Positions 15,220 through 23,259 are shown, numbered from the stretch's first letter. The stretch: 32,344 bases of DNA from an uncultured Bacteroides sp. (GCA_947074295.1 CAMTPC010000031.1:1-32344); one strand, 5' to 3'. Notes: generated by a model from the sequence alone, not told the origin. A program made the numbers and translations.

Positions 15220-17538
15220 ATGAATAAACATTATGAAATTATTATTAAAGGCTTGGTACAAGGAGTAGGTTTTCGGCCCTTCATTTATTCATTAGCACAC
15301 GACTTAAATTTAGCGGGAAGAGTTGAGAATAATCTATCTGGCGTCCGCATTAATTTACTGTGCACTTCCACACAGAAAGATTCTTTCTTAGAGAAGGTGA
15401 GATCTGATAAGCCTAAGATATCATTCATTACCGAGATAGATGTTCTCGAACGCCCATTAGATAAAGTATATGCCGATTTTCAAATCATCAAAAGCAGTTC
15501 GGACAATAAAGAGGTTACACGCATCAGTGCAGATATGGCGGTATGCGACAAGTGCCTCTCTGATTATCGCCACCAGCCTCATCGCATCCATTATCCTTTC
15601 GTTAATTGTACGCATTGTGGACCGCGTTTTTCGATCATAGAATCCATCCCCTATGATCGTCCGTTCACCACCATGAAAGATTTTGTGATGTGCGACAAAT
15701 GTCAAGAGGAGTATAATGATCCTTTGAACCGCCGTTTTCATGCCCAGCCTATCGCCTGTAACTATTGTGGCCCATATTATATCGGTTTTTCATCCCAAAC
15801 GGATACCGATTGTGGTGATGAATATAACAGAATCACGAACTATCCAACCATTCTAACTATGATATCGGACACGCTAAAGGCGGGTGGAATAGTAGCGCTA
15901 AAGGGCATGGGTGGTTTCAATTGGCTCGTAGATGCACGCAATGATGATGCGGTAAGTCGATTGAGAAGATTAAAGAGGCGTGATAAGAAACCCTTTGCCA
16001 TTATGGTGAAAGATGAGAAATGGGTAAGGCATCATACCTATTGTTCAGAAAAAGAGTTTGAACTATTGAACTCATGGCGCCGTCCCATCGTGATACTCAA
16101 TGAAAAAGATATGATAGGTACCAAACTGAATGGAGATTTGACTACCATTGGAGTGATGCTTCCCTATATGCCCATTCATTACCATCTTTTCGAGTTAGCG
16201 GAACTGGATGCGATTGTCTTTACAAGTGCCAATAAGGTAGGTGAGCCTATGTTGTGTGACAACGTTGAAGCGCGAGATTTTCTGCTTGATAACTCCGATT
16301 TCTATGTGGAGCACAATCGTAGGATACACAATCGTGTGGATGATTCGGTGGTAAGAGTGATTCATGATACACCCCAAATCTTGCGAAGGGCAAGAGGATA
16401 TGTTCCGGAACCTATAGCGAATGCTACCGAAGTAGAAGGTGGCATTGCATTCGGTGCCGAGATGACAGCCGTTTTTGCTATCGGAAAAAAAGAACAAATC
16501 ATTATGGGACAATACATCGGCGATCTTTCTGACCTTGAAGTCTTTCATGGTTACAGAGAGTCTCTCAATAAATTCATTTCCCTGTTTAAGGTTCAGCCCA
16601 CTTTCTTGATAGCTGATACACACCCTGGTTACTTCTCTACAAAATTAGCGGAACAGCTTTCCCGTGAATGGCAAATACCACTTTACAAGGTACAGCATCA
16701 CTTTGCACATACCGTGTCTGTAATGGTCGAATATGGATTAACGGATTATTGTCTGGCACTTTCCATGGATGGTACAGGATATGGAGATGATGGAGCGAGT
16801 TGGGGATGCGAACTTTTGTATGTCAATCGCACCCAATATCAACGGTTGACACACCTGCCTTATGTGTCACTCCCGGGAGGAGACAAAGCGGCAATAGATT
16901 GTTGGCGTATGGCATTGAGCTATATGTATGCACTCTATGGCTCATTCGACAAGTTGCCATCGACTATTCATGCTCTTCTCAAAAGCGATAAGATAAGACT
17001 TGTAGAACAACTGCTACGTTCTGACTTGAATCAATACCAGACATCGTCGGCAGGGAGATTGTTTGATGCAGTTTCAGCCCTACTAGGACTATGCATGCAC
17101 AACTCCTTCCAGGCGGAGGCAGCATTAGCGACAGAGCATTCGGCTTACCCCTACATGGCGGATGAATATTCTTATTTTATGCCCCATCCTGATCATCAGT
17201 CTGTGTGGAATCTCAAATCCATATTTGATGGTGTGCTACATGATCTTAACGAGAAGCAAGAAAAAGGGCGCATAGCTATGCGCTTCCACAGGAGTATGGT
17301 AGATCAACTCTATGTCGTAATAGATAAGCATTCGCACCTGATGAAGAATAAAAGAATCATACTCACTGGAGGTGTTTGCCAAAATCGCCTCCTATCGGAA
17401 TTATTGATAGATAGATTAAACCAATCTGGATATGAGGTGTACTACCCTACTAAAATACCATGTAATGATGGCGGTATAGCCGTAGGGCAACTCGCCATCG
17501 CAGCAGCATTGAGAAATAAAAACAACGAATATGCATGA
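15220..17538 (+). CDS. hypF: Carbamoyltransferase HypF
   Basis: HypF (772 residues) makes the cyanide precursor by carbamoylating HypE, using carbamoyl phosphate and ATP. Domains in order: an acylphosphatase-like domain at 1-92 with GLVQGVGFRPF (R19) and N37; two zinc-finger units with C109/C112/C130/C133 and C158/C161/C180/C183; a YrdC-like domain at about 205-390; and a Kae1-like C-terminal domain with VQHHFAH, SMDGTGYGDDGASWG and LTGGVCQNRLL. An AGGA sequence lies just upstream of the ATG. The 3' end overlaps hypA by 8 bases. The length is normal, and no key residue is missing. Confidence 0.97.
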   Translation: MNKHYEIIIKGLVQGVGFRPFIYSLAHDLNLAGRVENNLSGVRINLLCTSTQKDSFLEKVRSDKPKISFITEIDVLERPLDKVYADFQIIKSSSDNKEVTRISADMAVCDKCLSDYRHQPHRIHYPFVNCTHCGPRFSIIESIPYDRPFTTMKDFVMCDKCQEEYNDPLNRRFHAQPIACNYCGPYYIGFSSQTDTDCGDEYNRITNYPTILTMISDTLKAGGIVALKGMGGFNWLVDARNDDAVSRLRRLKRRDKKPFAIMVKDEKWVRHHTYCSEKEFELLNSWRRPIVILNEKDMIGTKLNGDLTTIGVMLPYMPIHYHLFELAELDAIVFTSANKVGEPMLCDNVEARDFLLDNSDFYVEHNRRIHNRVDDSVVRVIHDTPQILRRARGYVPEPIANATEVEGGIAFGAEMTAVFAIGKKEQIIMGQYIGDLSDLEVFHGYRESLNKFISLFKVQPTFLIADTHPGYFSTKLAEQLSREWQIPLYKVQHHFAHTVSVMVEYGLTDYCLALSMDGTGYGDDGASWGCELLYVNRTQYQRLTHLPYVSLPGGDKAAIDCWRMALSYMYALYGSFDKLPSTIHALLKSDKIRLVEQLLRSDLNQYQTSSAGRLFDAVSALLGLCMHNSFQAEAALATEHSAYPYMADEYSYFMPHPDHQSVWNLKSIFDGVLHDLNEKQEKGRIAMRFHRSMVDQLYVVIDKHSHLMKNKRIILTGGVCQNRLLSELLIDRLNQSGYEVYYPTKIPCNDGGIAVGQLAIAAALRNKNNEYA

Positions 17539-17881
17539 ATTATCCATTGCCATGAGTATAGCCGAGCTTGCTATTCGGGAAGCACAACAGGCAAAAGCAC
17601 TAAAAATCAATGAAATTGAGATTGATGTAGGCGATTGGTCTGGTGTGGATTATGAAGCTTTGCAGTTTTCGCTAAACGCTGTACTGCAATCCGAAGAGAT
17701 GCTACGCCACAGCAAACTCATCATTAATCGTTGCAAACCAATGATGCATTGCAAGACATGTCACCATGATTTTACGCCACAAGCCATGTATTGCAAGCAA
17801 TGTGATAGCTGTGGTGCAGAAACTCTAGAATTGAAACAAGGGCGGGAACTTTCTCTGAAAGCACTCGTCATAGAAGACTGA
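17531..17881 (+). CDS. hypA: Nickel-insertion metallochaperone HypA
   Basis: HypA (116 residues) delivers nickel to the hydrogenase large subunit together with HypB. The N-terminal MHELSI supplies the nickel-binding His2. The zinc site is formed by C74/C77 and C91/C94 (CKTC and CDSC), and there is an additional C88 immediately before the second pair. The start codon lies inside hypF, with an 8-base overlap in another frame, which points to coupled translation. hypB follows after 25 bases. Confidence 0.96.
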   Translation: MHELSIAMSIAELAIREAQQAKALKINEIEIDVGDWSGVDYEALQFSLNAVLQSEEMLRHSKLIINRCKPMMHCKTCHHDFTPQAMYCKQCDSCGAETLELKQGRELSLKALVIED

Positions 17882-17906
17882 TCATCAACTAAAATAAATA
17901 AGAATT

Positions 17907-18632
17907 ATGTGTACAGAAGACAACAATCACTCTCATCACCATCATCACCATCACGATGATGGAAGCCATGACCATACACATGAAAAGGTCATCGAAATCA
18001 AGAAAGATATATTGAGCTCCAACCAATGTTTGGCCGAGCGCAACCGTGGCTATTTTGACGCCAAGAATATATTTGCCATCAATATTGTGAGCTCGCCTGG
18101 ATCGGGCAAAACCACGATTCTTGAACAAACTATTGAGCGACTGAAAAGGATAATACCCATCGCTGTTATTGAAGGCGATCAGCAGACGTCTAATGATGCC
18201 GACAGAATCAGCAAGACAGGCGTTCCGGCTATACAGATCAATACGCAGAACGGTTGTCATTTGGAAGCTTCCATGATTCAGAATGCCGTTAAAGAGCTGG
18301 GGTTAAAAGATTCATCTTTGCTGTTTATCGAGAATGTAGGTAATTTGGTGTGTCCAGCCGTTTTCGACCTAGGCGAAGAAATACGTGTGGTAGTAGTGAG
18401 TGTGACCGAAGGTGATGATAAACCCTTGAAATATCCCTATATGTTTCAGTCGGCACAGGTGTGTATCATAAATAAGATAGACTTGGCGCCTTATCTTAAA
18501 AGCGATATCACTTTATTGAAAGAGAATATTCTTAAAGTGAATCATCACCTACGCATTTTTGAAATTTCGGCTGAAGATGGAACTGGAATGGACAAATGGT
18601 GTGATTATTTAAAGACTTATCGTTCAGAATAA
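17907..18632 (+). CDS. hypB: Nickel-binding GTPase HypB with His-rich N-terminus
   Basis: HypB (241 residues) uses GTP hydrolysis to drive nickel insertion. The first 25 residues include 11 histidines, seven in a row (H10-H16), suggesting nickel storage as well as delivery. The P-loop is SPGSGKTT (63-70). The dimer-interface metal site is visible as C117-H118 and C149 (GCHLEA, ENVGNLVCP). The guanine-specificity motif NKID is also present. It ends the plus-strand hypF-hypA-hypB unit, which is followed by a strong terminator. Confidence 0.97.
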   Translation: MCTEDNNHSHHHHHHHDDGSHDHTHEKVIEIKKDILSSNQCLAERNRGYFDAKNIFAINIVSSPGSGKTTILEQTIERLKRIIPIAVIEGDQQTSNDADRISKTGVPAIQINTQNGCHLEASMIQNAVKELGLKDSSLLFIENVGNLVCPAVFDLGEEIRVVVVSVTEGDDKPLKYPYMFQSAQVCIINKIDLAPYLKSDITLLKENILKVNHHLRIFEISAEDGTGMDKWCDYLKTYRSE

Positions 18633-18671
18633 AGGTCTGATAACGACGCACCTTTATACCTATTATCAAAG

Positions 18672-18721
18672 AGCCCTGCTTACCATACTGACAAGCCCTA
18701 ATCAGTATGGTGAGTAGGGCT
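18672..18721 (+). terminator. Strong hairpin terminator after hypB
   Basis: Arms 18672-18691 and 18702-18721 can pair over all 20 positions, including two G-U pairs, around a 10-base loop. The left arm begins AGCCCT and ends CATACTGA. It lies 40 bases after the hypB stop codon and fits the end of the hypFAB transcript. Confidence 0.75.
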
Positions 18722-18840
18722 TATCCATATAGCTGATGTAGGCAGTTTATAAATTGTGACAGAAATAGATGGTCTACTAAAGATCTTATTCGCTGAAAAA
18801 GGATGAGTTATTGTATCTTGCTATACTATTATGGGATCAT

Positions 18841-18885
18841 AAAATAAGATGATACATATCTTGAAGATATATATCATCTTATTTT
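18841..18885 (-). terminator. Hairpin terminator after the CbiM/NikM-like gene
   Basis: AAAATAAGATGATA (18841-18854) and TATCATCTTATTTT (18872-18885) are perfect 14-base arms. An inner ATATC/GATAT stem extends the structure after one mismatch. It lies 20 bases beyond the stop of the minus-strand permease gene, with a U-rich arm on that strand. Confidence 0.65.
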
Positions 18886-18905
18886 GATTTAGATAAACAG
18901 CTATT

Positions 18906-19823
18906 TTAAACGTCTTTTTTCGATAAAAAGAATTGGAATGGAACAATGAAGAGTAAAGTCATCAAAATACCGATAAAAGCCGCAAGACTTTTTCCACCCA
19001 GATCATTCATTCCACTAAATGTATAGTCAGGAAGAATGGTTGTGGTTTGTTGCACACGATCAAAGAAGTGATGTAAAATACCCGTCTCTGTGATTCCTGC
19101 TGTACCATTCATCACATGAGCCAATGACCATTCTAGGCCATCTGGGCTGGTCGATGCCATAAGTGAGAATACACAACCTAATATCAAGGCACACAATACG
19201 ATTTTGAACTCAACCCGTAAAGATTTTCCCGATTCGATAAGTTTCAATACACTCCATATAATAAGACCTTCTCCAAGTCCAATAAAAAGATGAATGAATA
19301 GCATTTTGCCAAGAAGAGCCGTAAATGGTAAAGCGGCATATCCCGATAGGCAGATTTCGGCAGTAGCGGCAAAGGCCCCAATAAGCAAACTAATCACGGG
19401 TGTGAGCAATGCAATGCGGTTTACATCTCCTTTGAAAACTTTTACAGCCAGAGGATAAACAAGCAAGCAGGGTATGAAACCCATATTAAACCAGTTGCAG
19501 CTAAATGCCAACAAACCTCCGTCTCCAAAAAACAAAGATTGTACCAGCAATACACCACCCATTGTAAGGAAAGCGCCCCATCGGCCCAGTAATAGACATA
19601 ACAGAATAGCACCGACCACATGTCCCGATGAACCTGTGCCAGGAATGGCAAAATTGAGCATCTGCAATGCAAATACCAAGGCACCAGCTGCTGCAGCCCG
19701 TTTTATGCCTACTGTCGTTGTCTTACGAATTGTTTTCTTCACAGCCACCGCCGTCACACCTGTTTGAACAGCAGTGAAACCTACTGCCACAGCAGTAGAA
19801 ATTAAAGCGCTTTCGATATGCAT
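18906..19823 (-). CDS. CbiM/NikM-type nickel or cobalt energy-coupling-factor permease
   Basis: This 305-residue membrane protein belongs to the CbiM/NikM substrate-binding family of ECF transporters. The N-terminal MHIES keeps the Met-His start used for metal binding. SSGHVVGAILLCLLLGRWGAF is seen here as SSGHVVGAILL followed by LGRWGAF, a family signature with a conserved His. About seven hydrophobic segments are apparent. The C-terminal part includes SLMASTSPDGLEWS, like the CbiN/NikN extension, so M and N appear fused. No ATPase (CbiO) or T component (CbiQ) is adjacent. Its position beside the hyp genes favours nickel for the hydrogenase, but cobalt cannot be excluded. It is separated from the anti-sigma gene by 129 bases. 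Confidence 0.88.
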   Translation of the reverse strand: MHIESALISTAVAVGFTAVQTGVTAVAVKKTIRKTTTVGIKRAAAAGALVFALQMLNFAIPGTGSSGHVVGAILLCLLLGRWGAFLTMGGVLLVQSLFFGDGGLLAFSCNWFNMGFIPCLLVYPLAVKVFKGDVNRIALLTPVISLLIGAFAATAEICLSGYAALPFTALLGKMLFIHLFIGLGEGLIIWSVLKLIESGKSLRVEFKIVLCALILGCVFSLMASTSPDGLEWSLAHVMNGTAGITETGILHHFFDRVQQTTTILPDYTFSGMNDLGGKSLAAFIGILMTLLFIVPFQFFLSKKDV

Positions 19824-19952
19824 ACTATTAAGCTTTTATAAATTTCATGTTTATATAGATAAAACAACATATCCATCTGTTTAGTTCTATCGGCCTAATA
19901 ATAAAAGAAAATAGTATTCTAGAAGCCCTATGCCCTATTCATAGTCATACCT

Positions 19953-20231
19953 CTATGAAAGGTTTATCTTCTTACAAACTTTCTTTTTGAAGTCATCAAT
20001 CTCTTCAGGAGTAAATAGAGAGCTCACCTCATTGTCGCGGACACTCATCTTTGTCAGTTCATCTAGTAGTTCTGCCTTCTTGCCATAATCGGCGCAATAA
20101 GAACATAGTGATAAATGAATGCGCAGTTGAAGACGTTGAATCAGGTTCAGCCTGGCGTGCAATTGTTTCTCAATAAGGTAAGTTGCCTTTGTACAAGAGA
20201 GAACAAAAATATGAATAAAGTCTTTATACAT
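19953..20231 (-). CDS. Small zinc-finger anti-sigma factor (ZAS type)
   Basis: This 92-residue soluble protein contains the HxxxCxxC motif (HLSLCSYC, about residues 39-46) of zinc anti-sigma factors, preceded by a Leu-rich helix (LIEKQLHARLNLIQRLQLRI). There is no membrane segment, so it resembles cytoplasmic redox-sensing ZAS proteins such as RsrA and ChrR rather than envelope-sensing ones. It starts 13 bases after the ECF sigma gene on the same strand, the usual sigma/anti-sigma arrangement. I infer that it binds that sigma factor and may release it when its cysteines are oxidised. The C-terminal half has no recognised domain. Confidence 0.72.
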   Translation of the reverse strand: MYKDFIHIFVLSCTKATYLIEKQLHARLNLIQRLQLRIHLSLCSYCADYGKKAELLDELTKMSVRDNEVSSLFTPEEIDDFKKKVCKKINLS

Positions 20232-20244
20232 ACTGATTTAAATT

Positions 20245-20814
20245 TTAAGCGTTAAACCATTTAGTGTCAATGCACTTCCTTAATTGCAATCGACTTCTCT
20301 GCAAAAGCTTCCAGTAGTTGGTAAGGGTTATCCCAAGCTCTGAGCAGATGTATTCAGCTTTATTCTCATTCAGATAGCACAGTTTGACGACCACACGCCA
20401 TTTTTGAGGTAATGCGTCCAAACAGCCATAAAACTGATCCCTAAACTCAGTGTTGTCGAGCAAATGCTCTTGTTCCGTATTATCATCCCCAAACCACTGG
20501 TTCGTCTCATCTGGATCATTCCATTCACCATGTTTGTCAAAATCGGTCGTGAAGTTTATCTGTATTTTCGTCCCATACTTATATCGCTTTTTATATTGAT
20601 CCATGGCTTTATTATAGAGTATACCCATCAACCATGATAATGTGGAACCTTTACCAGTATAGTTTTGATAGTTGATATAGGCCGAATATAATACCTCTTG
20701 AACAAGATCCTCAGCATCTTCTTTATTGGAAAGAAGATAATAAGCTCTGTTTAGCAATGCGGGAGAGTACTCATCTATCAAACGTTTAAAATCCATTTCT
20801 GCCGTTTTCTGCAT
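20245..20814 (-). CDS. ECF-type RNA polymerase sigma factor
   Basis: This 189-residue sigma-70 family protein has a region 2 (LLSNKEDAEDLVQEVLYSAY, then STLSWLMGILYNKAMDQYKKR) and a region 4 (LDALPQKWRVVVKLCYLNENKAEYICSELG as the start of its helix-turn-helix; parts shown: ALPQKWRVVVKL and ICSELGITLTNYWKLLQR). A Met at residue 7 is an alternative start. A TACCTTTG box lies 24 bases upstream of the ATG. The gene sits between a DUF417 gene and its likely anti-sigma. The surrounding peroxidase and thioredoxin-like genes suggest a redox-stress regulon. Confidence 0.92.
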   Translation of the reverse strand: MQKTAEMDFKRLIDEYSPALLNRAYYLLSNKEDAEDLVQEVLYSAYINYQNYTGKGSTLSWLMGILYNKAMDQYKKRYKYGTKIQINFTTDFDKHGEWNDPDETNQWFGDDNTEQEHLLDNTEFRDQFYGCLDALPQKWRVVVKLCYLNENKAEYICSELGITLTNYWKLLQRSRLQLRKCIDTKWFNA

Positions 20815-20837
20815 ATTGTTTCAAGTTTACTAAAAAA

Positions 20838-20845
20838 CAAAGGTA
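20838..20845 (-). promoter_or_regulatory. Candidate -7 box for the ECF sigma gene
   Basis: The complement reads TACCTTTG, matching TAnnTTTG, 24 bases before the sigma ATG. This suggests that sigma and anti-sigma can be transcribed from their own promoter within the larger minus-strand group. Confidence 0.45.
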
Positions 20846-20865
20846 TTATTTTTAGGCTATTCTCC

Positions 20866-21297
20866 TCAATCGCTGAGAAGAATAAAGCCTATACCCAATA
20901 AAGGTAAATCTTTAAGGATGAAGAAATCGGTTACTGGAACGCCATCAATGACTCGCCATATACCTGGTGTGGTGAATAAGAAGCTAAGCGTAAGTACAAA
21001 TGTGACTATGATCATTATTGCTGCTATTTTTCGCATCAATTTCCAGCGCAAAGCAAAAAGCATCATAACCGCTGTAGCCACCTCTATGATTCCGATTAGA
21101 TTAGAAACACCTTGCTCCCCAAAAATATTGTACAACCAAGACATTAAGGGTTGATTCTCGACCAAACGTAAAATAGATTTCGCTTCGGTAGGTGTAAATT
21201 TGAAAATGCCAATCCACAGCAAAATAATAAAAATACCTATATACGATATGACATACCCTACTCTCCTTAGCGATAAAAGCCTCACTCTTTCATTCAT
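20866..21297 (-). CDS. DUF417 membrane protein, RclC/YkgB-like
   Basis: This 143-residue inner-membrane protein has about four helices and the DUF417 pattern (LLWIGIFKFTPTEAKSI, FGEQGVSNLIGIIEVATAV, TPGIWR, and a C-terminal FFILKDLPLLGIGF). The E. coli relative RclC is part of the reactive-chlorine resistance group; the biochemical role of the family is not established. It starts 13 bases after the DsrE-like gene and is followed by the ECF sigma gene 51 bases on, so it probably belongs to one redox-stress operon. Confidence 0.85.
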   Translation of the reverse strand: MNERVRLLSLRRVGYVISYIGIFIILLWIGIFKFTPTEAKSILRLVENQPLMSWLYNIFGEQGVSNLIGIIEVATAVMMLFALRWKLMRKIAAIMIIVTFVLTLSFLFTTPGIWRVIDGVPVTDFFILKDLPLLGIGFILLSD

Positions 21298-21310
21298 CGC
21301 ATGTTATCTT

Positions 21311-21772
21311 TTAAAATGTCAATACTTTATAGCCTTTTTTGAGGTATTCTGTCAAGGGAATTCCCATGGGAATGACCTCGTAGCCCAAACCTTTTAACTG
21401 GTCCGTTACACCATATTCATTGGCACAAGCGATGCATGCCTTTACTATCACGCCATCTTCTTTCATCAGTTCAATCTTCTTTTGAAGCTCCTTATCTTCT
21501 GAAATAAGTTTTGCTGAAGGCCCCCATATCACGAGTGTAACTTCATCAAACCAATTATTTCGTTTGGCTGCATGTGGATACATCAAAGCGACACGTTTTG
21601 CCACCATGGGATCATCACTACTCCAAATCAGAACCAGTTTATTTTCATTAGTTACTGTGCACTCCTTCTTGGATGCACAACATTCGCTTACTGATTGAGC
21701 TTGACTTGACACGGCACTAAGTGAGAAAAGAATAAAAGTCAGTTTAGCAATTAACGATGTTACTTTTTTCAT
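21311..21772 (-). CDS. Exported DsrE-like protein
   Basis: This 153-residue protein begins with a Sec signal peptide (about residues 1-26, ending SSQAQ). A cysteine-containing segment (C31, C32, C38) follows, then a DsrE/DsrF-like domain: KLVLIWSSDDP, VTLVIWGPSAKLI and GVIVKACIACANEYGV, with C113 and C116 in the place where DsrE proteins keep their active cysteine. A periplasmic sulfur- or thiol-related role is inferred. It is the first gene of the minus-strand redox group and diverges from the TlpA-like gene across a long palindrome. Confidence 0.8.
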   Translation of the reverse strand: MKKVTSLIAKLTFILFSLSAVSSQAQSVSECCASKKECTVTNENKLVLIWSSDDPMVAKRVALMYPHAAKRNNWFDEVTLVIWGPSAKLISEDKELQKKIELMKEDGVIVKACIACANEYGVTDQLKGLGYEVIPMGIPLTEYLKKGYKVLTF

Positions 21773-21825
21773 GTTCCTAAAGTTTTAAATGATTATTAAT
21801 GCAACCCTGTCGACATAGAGTTTCT

Positions 21826-21911
21826 ATTATAGTCTTGAGCTAATCGATATCCTGACAGAATATTTTTTTTAAATAGATCTGTCAGGATATCAAAGTGACA
21901 AAGACTATAAT
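21826..21911. promoter_or_regulatory. Nested 86-bp palindrome between the DsrE-like and TlpA-like genes
   Basis: Outer arms ATTATAGTCTT/AAGACTATAAT (21826-21836 and 21901-21911) and inner arms GATATCCTGACAGA/TCTGTCAGGATATC (21846-21859 and 21878-21891) are both perfect. They are separated by internal segments of exactly 9 bases on each side, with an 18-base centre. It sits in the divergent promoter region of two redox-stress genes. It could be a pair of operator sites for a symmetric regulator or a long RNA hairpin. Confidence 0.6.
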
Positions 21912-21956
21912 GATAGAGACATAAAAATTTTATCCCTATTTAAAAATTATCTAAGT

Positions 21957-22466
21957 ATGAACAAGATTAAATTCAAGCTCCAAACTCTTTTAATTGCTAT
22001 AGCAATTGGTTTCACAACGTTTTCTGCTTTTGCCCTGGATAATGGCATGGATAACAAAGAAAAGGCTCCTGGTTTTTCTTATCCCTCGGTAGATGGTACA
22101 AAGCAATATAGTCCGAGCGATTTTGAGGGGAAATATCTCCTACTGGATTTCTGGGCTTCATGGTGTCCGCCTTGCAATGCTGCTGCGCCCGAACTAAAAC
22201 GCCTTTATTCCGAATATAATCAAAAAGGTCTAGAGATACTGGGTGTTTCAATCGATAGCAATGAACAAGCTTGGAAAAATAAGATAGAGGAGAAAAAATT
22301 GGAGTGGGCTAATATCATGACCACGGACAGAGGTAAGGAGGTATCGGCTCTATATGGCTTTAATGCGATACCCTATTTCGTGTTGCTCGATAAGGATGGG
22401 AATATAATAGATAAAGGCTTCTCCATCAATGAGCTTCCTCGACTCTTGAAAGAAACGATTAAATAG
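21957..22466 (+). CDS. TlpA/ResA-like exported thioredoxin
   Basis: This 169-residue protein has an N-terminal signal sequence (about residues 1-27) and a thioredoxin fold. The active site WCPPC (C70, C73) sits in LLDFWASWCPPCNAAAP. The cis-proline loop is seen as FNAIPYFVLLD. It is an AhpC/TSA-Redoxin subtype, likely reducing disulfides in the periplasm. The glutathione-peroxidase-like gene follows 32 bases on in the same direction, and TlpA could be its electron donor. It diverges from the DsrE-like gene across the nested palindrome. Confidence 0.92.
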   Translation: MNKIKFKLQTLLIAIAIGFTTFSAFALDNGMDNKEKAPGFSYPSVDGTKQYSPSDFEGKYLLLDFWASWCPPCNAAAPELKRLYSEYNQKGLEILGVSIDSNEQAWKNKIEEKKLEWANIMTTDRGKEVSALYGFNAIPYFVLLDKDGNIIDKGFSINELPRLLKETIK

Positions 22467-22498
22467 CAGTTAAATATCAATTAAACAATGATTAAACG

Positions 22499-23050
22499 AT
22501 GAAACGCATAGTATCAATACTGTTTCTTATCCTCGTGATATCTGTCGGTATACAGAGTAATGCGCAATGCAAAAAGACGCTCTATGACTTTAAAGTGGAA
22601 AGTATTGAGGGAAAAGAGTTTGACCTGGGTCAATTTAAGGGCAAAAAGGTATTAATCGTAAATGTAGCCTCAAAATGCGGATTGACACCTCAGTATGAAA
22701 AGCTTCAAGAACTCTATGAAGAATATCAAAAGGAAGGATTTGAGATCATTGCTTTCCCTGCAAACAATTTCGCACACCAAGAACCAGGTACTAACAAGGA
22801 AATAGAGGAATTCTGTTCTATAAATTTTAATATTACATTTCCTATCATGGCCAAAATATCTGTAAAAGGCGATGATATTGCTCCATTATATCAATGGCTA
22901 ACACAAAAGAAGGAAAATGGCGTGCTTGATGCAGATGTTTCTTGGAATTTCCAGAAATTCTTGGTCAATGAGAAAGGCGAATTAATAAAAATGATAGATC
23001 CGAAAACCAGTCCTAAGAGTGAAGAAATTATTCAATGGATATTAAATTGA
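22499..23050 (+). CDS. Glutathione peroxidase family protein, exported, cysteine type
   Basis: This 183-residue peroxidase has a signal peptide of about 23 residues. The peroxidatic cysteine C60 lies in NVASKCGLTPQY, with Q94 (FAHQEPG) and W149 (SWNFQKF) completing the catalytic set. C106 is in the position of the resolving cysteine of thioredoxin-dependent members, so thioredoxin or TlpA, not glutathione, is the likely reductant. An in-frame UGA is not used; the active residue is an ordinary Cys. It probably shares a transcript with the TlpA-like gene. Two hairpins follow. Confidence 0.93.
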   Translation: MKRIVSILFLILVISVGIQSNAQCKKTLYDFKVESIEGKEFDLGQFKGKKVLIVNVASKCGLTPQYEKLQELYEEYQKEGFEIIAFPANNFAHQEPGTNKEIEEFCSINFNITFPIMAKISVKGDDIAPLYQWLTQKKENGVLDADVSWNFQKFLVNEKGELIKMIDPKTSPKSEEIIQWILN

Positions 23051-23104
23051 TAGTTGTGAAGGTATGAGTTGAACTGGAATGCCTATAAAGTGATCTCTCT
23101 ATGT

Positions 23105-23143
23105 AAGGTGCAAGCTTATCAAAAAGATAAAGACTTGCACCTT
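23105..23143 (+). terminator. Hairpin after the glutathione peroxidase gene
   Basis: AAGGTGCAAG (23105-23114) and CTTGCACCTT (23134-23143) are perfect 10-base arms. An inner CTTATC/GATAAAG stem extends it. It lies 55 bases beyond the stop codon. Confidence 0.65.
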
Positions 23144-23170
23144 CAATCTTATAATAGAGAATAATATATT

Positions 23171-23218
23171 AAATCCCAAAATAGAAAGGATACATAGCGC
23201 CTTACTACTTTGGGATTT
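23171..23218 (+). terminator. Second hairpin with T-run between the gpx and tpx genes
   Basis: AAATCCCAAA (23171-23180) and TTTGGGATTT (23209-23218) are perfect 10-base arms, followed by further Ts on the plus strand. It lies between convergent genes and could stop transcripts from either side. Confidence 0.55.
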
Positions 23219-23259
23219 TTTCTACGATATACCCAAACACAATGGTTTATCAAGTAAAT

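Noticed and set aside
19824..19952. Cobalamin or Ni/Co riboswitch upstream of the CbiM/NikM-like gene
   Set aside because: Only 129 bases lie between this gene and the anti-sigma gene, and no conserved riboswitch core was recognised.
22499..23050. Selenocysteine-containing glutathione peroxidase
   Set aside because: The active-site codon encodes Cys (TGC in the SKCGLT context) with no in-frame TGA, and a resolving cysteine is present.
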